Below, one piece after another: positions 24,701-38,489 of a DNA stretch of 64,000 nt (within the stretch, counting starts at the first letter, position 1; each line of letters starts with the position of its first letter). Made by a program: the position numbers and the translations under genes. Source of the stretch: Portulaca oleracea. Taxonomy: Eukaryota > Streptophyta > Magnoliopsida > Caryophyllales > Portulacaceae. The stretch is from positions 14,827,001 to 14,891,000 of the forward strand of contig CM055882.1 in NCBI GenBank assembly GCA_029582165.1, read 5' to 3'. The notes beneath the pieces were generated by a model. The model worked only from the letters and a program-made list of their open reading frames with translations. It did no database searches and was not told where the DNA came from.

Positions 24701-27700
24701 CACTGTTTCTGGGGAGGTATGGGGTTTTCATTATTTAATTGTGGATATGAACCCCTATCCCTCTGTTTCTATGATGTAAACACTTTCAACTGACACATTT
24801 TTCTTGGCTTGTCGTGTACTGCAGATTGTATCTGAATTGCCTGCTGGCACTAACTGGAACTTTGATATACACTGGTACCCTAAGATACCAGGGGTCATTT
24901 CGGCATCTTCCTTTGATGGAAAGATTGGCATATACAATATTGAGGTTTGTGCTCGTGGTTCATGAACTTATGTCGTACAACTCTTCCTGCTATTCTCTTG
25001 TTAAGTAGCTCACCGTGTAGAGTGGCAATTATGAATAGATAATAACAATCTTCTACTGTATCACTCCCAAATTAGAAATATGCAAAAACCTTGGTAAATG
25101 GTGGCTAATCTGAGTTCAAATTTTGGATTGATAAAGAAATGAACATTATGGCTTGTGACATAGGAGTTAGGATCTGGCTGGGGCCTGGGTACAAATTCCC
25201 ACAGACAGCAGTGAATAAAGAAATCTGTTGGTAGTAACAAATTGGTTTAAGAACCTCCTTGTTGTCAGCCTGGTTTGAGTCAATGTTCCATCTGCAACCA
25301 TCTGGTTCTAGTTTATCATTTCTAAGCTATGTTCTTTTCAAGACATTGGGTCAATCATCTAATGTTTACCGCACTTCATTTCTATTATTTCCTCACTATT
25401 ATGATCCAGTTTTAGTGTTTGCATCCGCATCTGTGTCTCCCAGCTTTCTTTCCTTTCATATAATTCGGATTCACATTATTCTCACTCCCTTCATCAAAAT
25501 TTATTTTTCCTGGGGTGTTTGCTGTATGGTGACCTCTTAGGACTAAGGCTGCCTATACTATCAGATTGCTTAATGGGGAAAGTTTTTGGTAGTGGAGAAC
25601 TCAGGGAACGGGCTTTGCTTTTTATGTTAAGTTCCCTATATCAAACCCTTCACTTTTCATTATGTTCCATCAGTTGTTGACAACTTTGTCTTCAAATCTT
25701 CGTTTTAGAGGAAGTCCACAAGATGGAAGCCGGGAATTTCTTTATTGTTTACACTTTGTATCTAACTGTTGCAACGTTAGGGAGATGGGGGGTCAATTTT
25801 GTCTGTAACACTGCTAATAGTTTACTTTTGCCTCAGCTACTCTGTGACGTCTTAGGACTAAGACTGCCTATACTATAAGATTGTTTTTCCCTTTTTGTTT
25901 TTTGGCAATTTTATGGCTGTCATGACTTGAGAGAAATTGGCGATCTTTCAGATAGGACTATGCTGTTGTCCTGTGGCTGTGGGAATAAGTAGTTTCTGTG
26001 GCAGGCGCGTTCTTCAATATATAGTTGATTTTAGTCAGCTGTTGGACAATCCTTGTTCTTTTAAGGGTGTTTTGGATTTTTGTTTTTGATAATGCTATCT
26101 TTGCCTCCCTTAGCTAAATCAAGCCATAAATCAACCTGTTTTCTTCTTTTTGTGTTGTAGGGTTGCAGCCGTTATGGGGTTTCAGAAACTGATTTTGGTG
26201 CAGGTATGTTTGTGGCTTGCCATTCCACTGGTGTCATCTATATTTTTATAATACTACAATGCAATCCTATATTCATGTAACATGCTTTTTCTTAAGAGAA
26301 AAAAGAAGCCAACTGCAGTGCATCCCCGTTGTCAAAATTTTAGTTGTTTGGTCTTTTTCTAACCTACGTCCAAAGATTACTCCAAGCCACAATTAATTAA
26401 TTCAATTCAAAAGAAAACCGCAACTTAAAACAACTATCCTACTGTATCTTTACAAAAAGGTTCAATTTTTTTCCCCACAGCCTGTATGAAATGGATATAA
26501 TTATTATGTTTTACGTCCAATATTATGTTGAGAAAGAAATTAAAATGTTCCCCAGCATCGCATGGGTATGCTAGTTAGTCATTGTGATGTTTTTAGATGA
26601 AATATTGGATAAGCTCTGCCAGCGTTAACTGAATATTTTAATTTTTGACCTAATTGGAATCTGACACTTTCATTGTATTTTACATTAATGCAGCACCACT
26701 TAGAGCTCCAAAGTGGTATAAACGACCAGTGGGTGTTTCTTTTGGTTTTGGAGGAAAGCTTGTTTCATTTCACTCAAAGCCTTCCGCTCCTGGTTCTCCT
26801 GGAGGATCTTCAGAGGTATGATCATATCGTTGGCTTATATGCTTATATGGTGTATATTTATGCTGTAAAGAAATAGCATTTGACAATGTCATCCCCTTTC
26901 CTAGGTTTACGTGCATAGCTTAGTTACAGAAGATACTTTGGTGAGTCGTTCATCTGAATTTGAGGCTGCAATTCAAAATGGAGAAAGGTCTTCTTTGAAA
27001 GCTTTATGTGAGAAGAAGTCTCAAGAATCGCAGTATGTCACTGGACTGTGATTGCGGATCTATACTTCCTGTTTTCCAGGCCTTTCTGGCTGTCATACCT
27101 AATCGATTCCTTTTTTCGTTTCTGGATTTGAACATCAAACAGGTCAGAGGATGACAGAGAAACATGGGGCTTTTTAAAGGTTATGTATGAAGATGATGGA
27201 ACAGCAAGGACAAAGCTCCTTGCCCATCTTGGTTTCAGCGTACCTGAGGAATCGACAGAGACGGTCCAAGATGACGTGTCTCAGCAAGTCAGTACACTTA
27301 GCCTTGAAGATGATATGACAGGCAAGGTAGTGAATGTAGCAGACAAGGAACCTGCTGCTTTCGCTTATGATAATGGTGAAGACTTTTTCAATAATCTTCC
27401 AAGTCCAAAAGCTGATACTCCAGTATCAAGTGCTGGCAATAACTTTGTTGGAGAAGCTGTTCCTAATGAGGACCAGGGGCAAGTAGAACTTGATGAAGTT
27501 GAAGAGAGCACCGATCCGGCATTTGATGATGCTGTTCAGCGTGCGCTAGTAGTTGGAGACTACAAGGGGGCAGTTGCACACTGTATATCTGTGAATAAAA
27601 TGGCTGATGCCCTCGTGATTGCCCATGTCGGTGGTTCTTCCCTCTGGGAAAGTACCCGTGATCAGTATCTTAAAATGAGCAGCTCACCGTATCTCAAGGT

Positions 27701-30700
27701 CTGTGATTTTAGGTTTTGCCTTCTGTTCTCCCGTAGAGGTTCTGAACCTGAAAGAGGATGGTTTTAGTGATTATATGCATAATGCACTAGGTTTTAATAC
27801 ACTTACTTCATATTGGCATTCATTGGTCCAGGTTGTATCTGCAATGGTGAATCATGATCTCATGAGTCTTGTGAAAACCAGGCCTCTTAAATCATGGAAG
27901 GAGACATTGGCCCTTCTTTGCACTGTAAGTTACCATTCATATGCAGGACTACGATCTTCAATTGGCTTCATTTTTTAATCTTCAATTATCTACAATAAAG
28001 AGAAATTTCGATTTCAAAGTCATGTCAGAGTGGATACTGATATGACGAGAACTTCAGTTCTCAATTATTTTGACTATGTGGGATGCAATATCTTGGGTCG
28101 TACTTGCTCATCTTTTAAGGACTTTTGGTGAATTGGGAACATTAAATCTGTGCTTATTAATGATCCCATGATCCGTTTTGTTTTCTCTGGCAGTGAGAAA
28201 GATAATAGCCTGTGGTTTAAGTATATTAGAGCATTGTGTTACCAGAATGAAATTGAGTTTTATTTGAAATGTTCAGCTGAGATGTGTTCATAGTGAAGGT
28301 TTTGACACAAATTTTTTTCTTTTTTTTTTTTACTGACAGTTTGCCCAGCGAGAGGAGTGGACCGTGCTTTGTGACGCACTGGCCTCGAAACTGTTGGCTG
28401 CTGGAAACACATTGGCTGCAACTCTTTGTTATATATGTGCTGGGAGCATTGACAAAACTGTAGAAATATGGTCTCGTTGTTTGTCAGCTGAGCCAGAGGG
28501 AAAGTCCTATGTTGATCGCCTTCAAGTAAGTTAGTTGCTTGCTATTCGGAATCTTAAACGGAATCTTAAATCTTAAGAGATGCAAATTTTGCTAACAGAC
28601 ATTTTTCCTTTTTTGCTTTAAAACTGTGCAGGATTTAATGGAAAAGACAATAGTTTTTGCATTAGCTACTGGGCAGAAGCAATTTAGTTCATCATTGTGC
28701 AAGCTAGTTGAAAAATATGCTGAAATTTTGGCTAGCCAAGGGCAGTTATCAACAGCTATGGAGTACTTGAAGCTTTTGGGAGAGGATTTGTCTCCTGAGC
28801 TCGTCATTTTAAGAGACCGCATTGCAGTTTCTTCACAACCAGGTATTTCTACCCTTTGTTGTTAGCGACTGGTTGCATTTCTTTTGGTCATATCTTAATT
28901 CTGAACCTAGGTCTGGTAGAAGGACAGGACTTGCATTTGTTTCGGAACTCATCAATACAATCTTATTGCTTTGGAGGACAATTTGTGCTTTTATCTAGTG
29001 CATTATGTTCTTTTTGGATTGAGACTAATTTCATGCAAGTAATGGCATATGATGATTTGCAGAATTTTATTTTCCTTTTTGTATAAGGGGTTGAACTATG
29101 TAGATTTTTAAAAAAAATTTTTTTTCAAAAGAAACAGGTTCACATTTATTATCCCATAGAAGGGCAATATTCATTCAAAATATAAGCTCTGAGGTATGTG
29201 AACATTGTGGGCCACATAGAAAGAAGAATAACAGAAATTCAATTTACTGCAGACGTGGAGCCTTGATGAAATTATCTTTCATGCAATGGAAATAAGTGTC
29301 CACAACTTCGATAACTCTTCTCTTTCTTGCACTTTAGTTTTGCCGACCATGGCCAGAAATCTAAGCAATGATGCTGACGTGAAACAATGCCTTAATTGAA
29401 CTAACAACAGCATTAACCCAAATGTTTAGCTAGACACCATATATTTTGGACTAAGGGTATGCATGTGAATAAGAGAAAAGACAAATACAACTTATACTGA
29501 TGTGGTGTTAGTGATGACTGCTTGAATTAATGTCTCTATTCAGCATTGGATATTTTTTAATAATATACATAGTGAGCCGTTACTAATATCTAGTACTCTC
29601 TACCAGAGAAAGAGGCACCAAGTGTTGTGAATCCACCAGTTCAAACAGGATATGCTGACACTTCCGAGCATTATTACCCGGTAATTTCTGCCATTGTTCT
29701 ATCTGCTGTATATCATTGTTTTTGTCCTGCAACTCTGCAATTCTTGGCAATTTCTGATGACTTTTATTTGTTTGTGCTTTCTTTTCTGGACAGAGGGCAG
29801 CTCCAACCCATTTTCAACCCAGTGTTGATACTGCCCCGCAGCCTTTCTATCCTGCTTCTACTCCATACTCATCAGCATCACAGCCTCAGCCCAACCTATT
29901 TGTTCCACCACCATCACAACCGGCTCCCCAGGTAATTTCAGCAACAGTAAGTCACTGTGGGATGGTTTTCAGAAAAGCCCACTGATGTTTATATAGTATT
30001 CACAATCCGCTTTGGGCTAGAAGGATTGACCTTTTTTTTTTGTCTAGTTGTATTTGTTAGCATTTTATTGCTGGTTGAGGTTAGTTGTTATGAAACAAAC
30101 TTTTTTGCAACATAAAGTTTTGAGAAAGGGTCGCACTGGTGCATGTGCTGTACATTTTGTCTTACGGCTTTCGATAGTGGCATTATTAGCAAAGAGTATC
30201 CAATACAGTTCTGATTTCCTGAGTTCTCCATATCATTCAATGATAGGAATATTGTTGTTTTCCACAGCCAAACTTTCATGCACCTGTTAATGCTCAACCT
30301 GCTGTGAGGCCATTTGTCCCTGCATCTCCTCCTGTATTGAGAAATGCTGAGCAATATCAGCAGCCCACAACATTGGGGTCCCAGCTTTATTCAGTAAGTA
30401 GATAATGACATCAAATGTTTATATTACTAGATGCTCTTCCATCATGCCTTTGTTGTGGTCTTTAACTGTTTCATGTGCAATTCAGGGACCCACCAACACC
30501 ACTTTCCAACCTGGTCCACCTGGAGCTGGTTCACTTGGCCCAATGCCACCTCAAACAGGAGTTATCCCTGGCCAAAGATCAGCACAGGTTATAGCGCCCA
30601 CCCCACCACCAAGGGGATTTATGCCAGTGACTACCCCTGGAGTTGTTGCTCCAAGACCTGGGATGATTTCAACACAACCATCTAGTCCTACTCAACCTGC

Positions 30701-32386
30701 ACCTGCACAGAGTGCTGTCGCACCTCCTGCTCCGCCACCAACAATTCAAACAGTCGATACTTCAAATGTGCCTGGTAATTAGAAATTCTGTGAATCATAT
30801 TTCATTGCATATTTCTTTTGTGTGTTTTCTTTTCCCTTTTTTTCCTTTGATTTTCTTATTTTATTTTGGAATAGAGAGGGGGGGGGGGGGGGGGATAGAA
30901 ACTATTGGTTCTGTCACCTGTGTTGGGAAAGTATTACCCAGGGGCTAAAAGAATTGGTGATAGAGAGGAGTTTTTAATACTTCTGGCATGACATTATCTT
31001 TACAAAAGTTAATTGATCTGTGCAAGGTTCTGCTAAGTTTAGGCATTCATTCATTCATTCTTTATTTATTTTTGATTGCTTGAAAGAATAGAAAACAGAT
31101 ATGTATGTCTTTGCAAACCTTTTGAGGTTTGTTCTGGTTACTGGTTGTAAAAGAGTGTGATGTATTAGGAACGTCATAATTCGAAAATGTTGTACATGCA
31201 CGCATATAGCTTTTATTCTGCTGGTGATGTACTTTTAGTTTGCAGTTTTTTCTTTTTAAATATTCTAAAGCAAAAATCCTGTTGGTTAATGTGAATTCAG
31301 AATTTAGATGATGTAAGGGGGTCATGCGTCCAACTATAGCTAAGAAGGCTTTGATGTTTAGGCCGAATGTTGACTAGTAAAAGGACCATTCATGTACATG
31401 CCTGGATTCCCATTGTGCAGACAGGATGGCTGAGACTAGAGCGTGTTGAAGTGTATTTTGCTTTCTTGTTGAAATGTTTTCATGCTGTGATGATCCTCTT
31501 ATCTTTGAGGTGCTTGCCTGGTTTATTGTTGCAGCACACCAGAAGCCTGTTATTGCTACATTGACAAGGCTATTCAATGAGACATCAGAAGTTCTTGGTG
31601 GTGCTCATGCAAATGCTGCGAAGAAGCGAGAGATTGAGGATAATTCAAGGAAATTGGGTGCTCTGTTTGCAAAGCTGAACAGTGGAGACATATCCAAGAA
31701 TGCTGCTGAGAAGCTTGTGCAGCTGTGCCAGGCTTTAGACAGTGGTGATTATGGCACCGCCTTACAAATCCAGGTATGTCTCTCCCTTACGACCCTTGGT
31801 ATGTAATGGGAATTAATAATGGGAATGAGAATGAGAATGAGAGTTTGCAATGGAAATGGAAGCAGGGATGTGTTGAAGAATTCCCAAGTTCCTTGCTTGT
31901 TATATAGTAATTTAAAATGGGAATAAATGGGAGTGGTATTGATTAATTTACATAGGGTGAAGTAGTATTGGTAATATTAATTAAATATGAGGATAATATT
32001 GGTATTTAAGATAGATTAGTGAATTCCCATTATGAATCATTATATTTGCAATTCCCATTATGAATTCCCTGGTAATCGATTAGTGGTAGTTAGGGGTTTC
32101 TATTATTCCCAATCCCTCCTTTTTCACAATTCTCATGAAACAAATGTGAGAATTGCATTATCAATTTACCACCTATTCCTACTTGCACCTCCCAACTCCC
32201 TCATACCAAATGGCTTGTTAAAACAACAGGCTAGTTTCTGGCCATGCAGGCAGATATGATTGTTATTTTTCTTGTTTGATGTGTATGTTGTAGGTGCTTC
32301 TTACCACTAGTGAATGGGATGAGTGCAATTTCTGGCTGGCAACACTCAAGAGAATGATCAAGACAAGGCAGAATGTCAGATTGTGA
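19936..32386 (+). CDS. SEC31B: Protein transport protein SEC31 (COPII outer coat), 22 exons, 1105 aa
   Basis: SEC31 pairs with SEC13 to form the outer cage of COPII vesicles at endoplasmic reticulum exit sites. Exons, all GT-AG and phase-consistent: 19936-20252, 21827-21890, 21987-22109, 23736-23832, 23920-23956, 24039-24144, 24228-24285, 24619-24716, 24825-24944, 26161-26203, 26694-26815, 26905-27032, 27143-27698, 27832-27924, 28340-28525, 28632-28842, 29607-29680, 29794-29931, 30268-30393, 30486-30774, 31535-31773, 32294-32386 (3318 nt with stop). Residues 1 to about 335 are WD repeats ([26 protein letters not shown]). Around 560 lies the ancestral coatomer segment starting [12 protein letters not shown]. 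Residues about 787-995 are Pro/Gln-rich and disordered. The last 110 residues are the conserved C-terminal domain with [11 protein letters not shown] and [16 protein letters not shown]. The start [17 protein letters not shown] and the length agree with Arabidopsis SEC31B as I recall it; SEC31A is the alternative name. No break or missing exon is seen. Confidence 0.97.
21680..21722. repeat. (TA)n microsatellite in SEC31 intron 1
   Basis: This run of about 21 TA units lies roughly 100 bp upstream of the exon 2 acceptor. Confidence 0.95.
31790..32222. mobile_element. MITE-like insertion in the last SEC31 intron
   Basis: The intron between exons 21 and 22 holds about 430 bp whose outer parts are inverted: GGTATGTAATGGGAA on the left and CATACCAAATGG on the right. 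Internal GGGAATGAGAATGAG and complementary ATTCCCATTATGAATTCCC blocks are also present. The ends are short and divergent and I could not fix a target duplication, so the family is uncertain. Confidence 0.45.
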
Positions 32387-34720
32387 GTCCGACTGCAGCT
32401 TCTGAGAGTTTTTTCCCCCCCTAGTCTTCCTAGACTGAGATGTTTCAATTCCCATGTATACAGAAATCCTTTTTCTAGACTGAGATATGAGAGGTTTTTG
32501 TTTTTTTAAAATTTATTTTAATTTTGATAGATCTAAGTTGATCCTTTTGATTTGCATCTTGTTGCATATGGTTTTTAATTGAAGCAGTTAGATGTTATGA
32601 ATCGACTCTAATATTCTTCGGATTGTTGTGTTTAGCAAGCTTGTAGCATCAGAAATCATATTTTTTTAGCACTTAGTTCAGATACAATATTAGTCAAGAC
32701 TCAAAGGGATAAGAGTGTTATGCTTACACTTTTATTTTCTGCTGGTCGAGTTTATTTTTCTTGGGGAGAAAAAGAGTTTTGATTATTTTACTGTATATTT
32801 CCGTCTTTTTTGTATTTTAGAAACGAAGTTTTATTTTTATGGTTAGAGGAGGATGATTACTCCGAGTCTCCTAGTGATAGTTCTTCAGGAGCTTTGTTAA
32901 ATAAACTATACAGGTGGAATAAAGTATAATAATTCACCAGATAATTTCATACAGGCTTGAGTATTATGTAAATATAAAAAGGCCGAAGCACCATGCAATT
33001 TATTAGGTTCATTTGTAAATATTGGAGTACATGCTTTGAATGCATGTAATATATATTGTTAAGCACCACTTTGTTTCGGTTGAAGTGCATGTAATATATA
33101 TTGTTAAGCACTACTTTATTTTGGTTGAAGTCGTCTATTATGGTTGCACAAATCTAGATGTGAACAGTTTCTAGACCAAAACATGAAATTTACTGAATTG
33201 GGTCAAATGGGTAAGTTTTAGAACCTATACTAGTTATATAGGTAAGAATAAGGATTTTAAATTCAAGAACTTGTACTAATACAAAATTGTTACTCTAAAT
33301 TGAAATCTGGAGCTTGATAGGTTAAAGTGATGAACAATTTCTAGTTTGGATCTTGCTTTAACGGGGTTTGTAGAGGTCCAAAAGTAGGTGGACATCCTCT
33401 ATGTTCATTACTAATTACTATTCATAGAGAAGGTGATAGGTTGATAGATGTTTAGTAGAAATTTGCTTTCAATATTTGTTTTTCTTCAAAAAAGTGCGGT
33501 GGAATTTTTTTGTTAAATAATTAGGTACCTTGGAACTTAAATCCGAATTATGGTTAAGGCTATAAGGTTTAGGAATTTAAGGTTTTTAAAATTTAGAAAC
33601 CAATCTTAACGAATAAAGATAATGTTTCTAGTTTTAAAAGAGTTTACCGTGACCTATTCACCCCTACATAGAGCCATGGACAACCCTTTCTATAAAGTGG
33701 ATTATTGGTGACGCCACCAAAAAAAAAATTTTAAAAATTGTTGGGACATCATGTATAATAGCGTTCCATAAATATGGAATTTTGGTGGGGGTTTATTTCT
33801 CATCATTTTAACTTTCAGTTTTTTTGAAACTTATTTCTTCATTCTATACTATATAAGAAACTCTAATTTTTAACTCTAAATAAAAAATTGCTTAAGATTC
33901 TATTTTATAGCATATAATACCTACTTTTTAAAATAAAACAGAAAATAAAAATTAATTTACAACAATAAAAAGATGAAATCAAATACAAGTAGGATCATTT
34001 GAATACATTCTAACTTCTTACAGTTACTTTCCTCAAAAAAAAAAAAAAAAAAAAACACGTCTTACAGTTACTCCTATTCTTAGAACCTATTTGGGCTTGT
34101 TCTTAATCTCATTAGGCCATTAATAAACCAATAATGTACCAACTTTCTAACATATCTTTTTAGTAGTTGGTCACCATGAGTAAGAGTTATTGGGCTTGAA
34201 GTTAGTTTTGAAATCTTTCGAACTTCTAAACTTGCAACATTTGTTGTATTTTATGTACGAGAGTTAGAATTTTAATATATAATAATATAATAAGTAAATG
34301 TGTTGAGCTAAGCTTTCTTATTTAAAAAATTCTTCCGCATTTACTTGTGATTATCAATGTAGCCACGGTCTTTTTCGAAAATGCCAAAGGGTGAAATTGG
34401 TTTATGTTCAATAGAAAAATGATACATATCATCAAGGGTCAATGCTAAATAATCTTCGGGACCCTCATCCAATCAAATCCAATCACTCAAATCATGGATT
34501 GATGGTGACTTAGAGAGTGAACCACTCTATTCCCTGCTCGAAAAACATGATTCCAATAAATAAAGTTAAAACACTCAGATAGATTGAAAAATTTTTCCAA
34601 CAATTAGTCACATTGATATTGCTACCATTGAACCCACTCTTGAGCTTTTGTATGAGAGCGAGACAACATCCCCTACTAACAAACACGCCTCGAGCTCTTC
34701 AATTTCCACTGGGGAGAAGA
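32387..34720. other. AT-rich intergenic region with one 44-bp tandem duplication
   Basis: No ORF or RNA gene is seen. Positions 33042-33131 hold two tandem copies of a 44-bp unit beginning GCATGTAATATATATTG, differing at a few positions. A(n) runs occur near 33719 and 34036. The first few hundred bases must contain the SEC31 3' UTR. Confidence 0.6.
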
Positions 34721-35040
34721 CTTGTTGCTGCTTGACTCTGGTTAAAAAATCACACCTTTATGGTCTTTGTGGAAATATCAAGGTGTAATTAGTTAGTTAT
34801 TTTTTGTTCTACCAAGATCAAGATTTAATAGAGGTTAAATTCCTTATGAGTTTTTTCATTCAATAAGAATCAAATTTCAATTTCTTCTTGTTCCTTCTTT
34901 TCTCATGGTATCAGAGCTTTGAGCTCTATATTGTTTTTCCCTTTAACAAATTTGTTCTCTGCAAATTTGTTGTCTCTGACATATTGTTAGAGAGTGATGG
35001 GTTCTTGCTTCAAGGACAAAATCTTTGGGTTATTCTGTCA

Positions 35041-35560
35041 AGATGGTTGAAGCTGAAGAATCATCAGGAGCCGGCTCAGATCAAGGAACTAGGATGGGAG
35101 TTGGTCTTGATCAAATTCGATCAAGAAATGATGAGGATCCGTATAACAATGATCCTTTGGATCTTAAAAGTTCAGACCATCCTAGATTGCAGATAGTCAA
35201 TATCAAATTCAATGGAACCAATTTTCAGAAGTGGGGAAGAACTATCAAGATATCCCTGAAAACTAAAGTGAAGATTAGCTTCATTACTGGTGAATGTCCT
35301 CGTCCCACTTGGTTGCTTTGCTTAACCAATGGATTAAATGTGATAACATGGTTATCAGTTGGTTGTTGAACTGTATGATCTCTGAGCTAGCTGAGTCCTT
35401 CTTATATGTTAATACTGCACAAAAGTTGTGGGGAGAATTAAGTGAAATATTTGGGCAAAGTAATGGCCCTTTATTGTTTCAGTTAGAAAAAGAGATTTCT
35501 GATCTATATCAAGGTAAACAGTCAGTGGCCGTTTATTTTACAAAAATGAAGTAATGGGAT
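35041..35560 (+). pseudogene. copia gag relic (Retrotran_gag_3 / UBN2 type)
   Basis: The ATG at 35043 opens an acidic N-terminus, followed by SSDHPRLQIVNIKFNGTNFQ and KWGRTIKISLKTK, which is the typical start of plant copia Gag. After a frameshift near 35320 the second frame (35294-35554) gives the UBN2-like part with SFLYVNTAQKLWGELSEIFG and LEKEISDLYQGKQSV. Downstream frames to about 36180 are more broken and include no intact zinc knuckle. The product would be a capsid-like protein. Confidence 0.75.
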
Positions 35561-36886
35561 GAGTTAAATGAAATGTCTGAGGTACCAATATGCAATTGTT
35601 CTGAGACATGTCCTCATATAAAGATTACTATTGCCATGTAATAAAGAAGAAGGCTTGTCAAGTTTTTAATGCACCTAAATGACGAATTTGATGTTGTTAA
35701 GGCACAAATCCTATTGATGGATCCTTTACCTACAATCAATAAAGCATATTCCTTAGTTTAATGTGATGAGTGTCAGAAGATTGCTTCTGGAGGGTTGCAG
35801 TTCTCTTCTAAGATAACAACAAATGTTCATAGATAGATTGATGGTAATGATAATGAAGCTAATGCCCTAAATGCAAGAAATTTCTCTAAAGGGTCCAAGA
35901 AAGATCTCAAGAAGGACAAGGCAGGCAAACTCTGCACTTACTGTTAAAACCTGGCCAGGAAAGGGAAAACTATTTCAAATGGATAGGATACCCAGACTAG
36001 TATGACAAAGATGGAAAGAAAAAAAATGAAGAAAGTAGTTGCTAATGTGTTTCTTGAAGAAGCAGCCGATAACCCTCTTGGAGAAGACATGCCTCAATTA
36101 AATGCTAAGTTTTTACAGCAGGTTGCTCATGAGGTCTTTAAGATGAATCAAAGTAAGCATCAAGATCAGCTACGCATGACTTAAGCTGCATCCTATTTTG
36201 CTAAATCTCAACCTTCAAAAGATATTGGACAATCTGCTTCAAATGAAAGGTTTGCACATTTCTCAGGTAACATTATCAACTTCCACAATATGACTAAATA
36301 TAATGAAGTTTGTTATTGTACTGTCCGAGACTTCTAAGAATTTGTTGTGTCTTCTTGGATTATTGATACTGGAGCAGTGATCATATGACCGATGACATGT
36401 CCTTATTTTCTTCTATTGAAAACTTAAAAAAAACCATATATGTTGCTATGCCTGATGGAATGGAACTATAAATTTTGACAATGGGTTAATTATGCAGGAT
36501 CACATGTTTTGGCTACAGAGAGTAGAGATTGTAATGCTACTGAAAATAGTTGTATTCCCTTGCACATTTTGCATTCTCGATTGGGACACACTTCACTTTC
36601 AAAGCTAGAATAGATCACTGGTTGTAATCTTGATAATAAGAAGTTATTATGTGACATTTGCATCTTTGCTAAAGCTCATAGATAGCCTTTCAATAGAAGC
36701 TCTATTAAAACCAATTTCCCCTTTCAATTAGTTCATATATGGATTTGTGGGGACCATATAGAATTTCTAATATAAATGGGGCTAGGTATTTTTTTGACCA
36801 TTGTTGATGATTATACTAGGTGTACGTGGACTTAATTATTACAAAACAAAACATAAGTTTGTTGTAGTGTTGAGAAATTTCTGAAA

Positions 36887-37336
36887 ATGGTGAGTAATCA
36901 ATTTAATGTCCAAGTAAAACCATTTAGAACAGATAATGGAACTGAGTTTATTCAAATTGCTTATGCATCTCTTTTTGATTCAAAAGGAATAGTGCACCAA
37001 AGGTCTATGGTTAGGACTCCCCAGCAGAATAGGGTGGTTGAGAGGAAGCATAGACACCTCCTAGACACAGCCAGAGCTATTAGACTACAAGCTGGGTTTC
37101 CAAAAGTCTTTTGGGGTGAGTGTCTTTTGGCTGCAACATCAATCATTAATAAACTATCTCTGGTTTGGAAAAGTCCTTGTGAAATGCTTTATAAGGAAAA
37201 ACCAAACCTGAGTGATTTGAGAACAATTGAGTGTCTATGTTATGCTGTCAATTTAGGAGAAAAGGACAAGTTCTCTAGCAGAGCTATAAAGTGTGTTTTA
37301 CTGGGTTATACTTTTGGTATGAAAGGATATAATTAA
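36887..37336 (+). pseudogene. copia integrase core relic
   Basis: This 149-codon frame covers the second half of the integrase catalytic core and the segment after it. It includes the second catalytic Asp in FRTDNGTEF and the Glu context in TPQQNRVVERKHRHLLDTAR, then LPKVFWGECLLAA-like sequence (here GFPKVFWGECLLAATSIIN), ending in CVLLGYTFGMKGY. The upstream part of the core (about 36740-36880) is in other frames with stops. The next frame (37347-37652) gives the post-integrase acidic linker. Confidence 0.8.
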
Positions 37337-38009
37337 GCTGCTTGCCTTGGACAAAAGAAAGGTTATTCACAACAGGGATGTTAATTTTGAAGAGCAGGTT
37401 TTTCCTTTTAAACATCAAGATAAAGAGCCTATGACATCTCATTCAGATGCTGATGAGATATGGCCCTCTTCAAACATCCATAATGACATTACTAATTCTT
37501 TTAGAACAAATGCAAATCATCAGAGTTTTGCACCTACAAGTCCTGAATCTGACATTATGTCTGACACAAATAATGACAATATAGAGTTCAGTATTGTACA
37601 TGATTTTGAGGATCAGAACAATACACGTACGGGAAGTTATGCCTTATTATGATCACAATTTTTTAGATACTCTTGCATATAATGATAATGTTCATGCTCA
37701 AAGCTTAAGTGATCAAAGTCTGGATCGAGAAAGGAGTTAGTTTGAAGAGGTTCAACTGACACAACAGCAAGGTTTGAGGAGGACTCAAAGGCAGAGATAA
37801 AAACCTGTTTGGCTCAAAGATTTTTTGCAGCCTCAGGGTCACAAAAGAAAACTTGAGGATCCTCAACCCTCTCAATCTCACAGCTTTGCAGGTCAAAAAT
37901 AAGCTTCCTTCCCTTTACTTAAAGAAGTTGATTTACAACATTACTCTTCAGAATATGTTACCTCTTTAGTAACAACAATGCATGTTCTTGAACCTAACAT
38001 TTACAAGGT

Positions 38010-38324
38010 GGTAGCCAAATCTCCTGAATGGGTAAAAGCCATGGATAAGGAATTACAAGCTTTAGAAAAAAATGGTACTTAGGTTTTAACTGAATTGCCT
38101 CCTGGAAAGAAAGCTTTAACAAATGAGTTTACAAAGTTAAATTCAAACCAGATGGCAATGTAGAGAGGTACAAAGCACGCTTGGTTATTAGAGGTTTTGA
38201 ACATATCAAAGATAAGGACTGCACACATACCTTTTCTCCTCTTGCAAAGTTAACTGCAGTTAGAATCTTTATATAGATATGGCAACCATCAAAGGCTGGC
38301 CTCTACATCAGCTTGACATAAACA
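38010..38324 (+). pseudogene. copia reverse transcriptase, first part
   Basis: Frames show WVKAMDKELQALEKNGT (about 38030-38075), LPPGKKAL, then VERYKARLVIRGFEHIKDKD (about 38160-38218) and GWPLHQLDIN at the break, the usual order of copia reverse transcriptase blocks. It is cut by the CACTA element at 38325, and the matching continuation lies at 39876. Joining the two sides after removing one ACA copy keeps the frame across the junction. Confidence 0.85.
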
Positions 38325-38489
38325 CACTACAAAAATGACTCACTTGCGCCACCAGAGTGGCCATGGGAAGCAAGTTTTGGTGGACAGATTTTACATCAAT
38401 GTTTATAATCCATAGATCCAAAGTATGTTTGCCATGAAAGTAATTCTTTAGTGGCCAATTAAGAAAATGGTTCCTTGTTAACCATGGAA

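Noticed and set aside
20950..31060. Many ORFs of 60-100 codons between SEC31 exons
   Set aside because: They lie in introns or extend exons past splice sites. The 22-exon model explains all conserved residues and keeps phase throughout.
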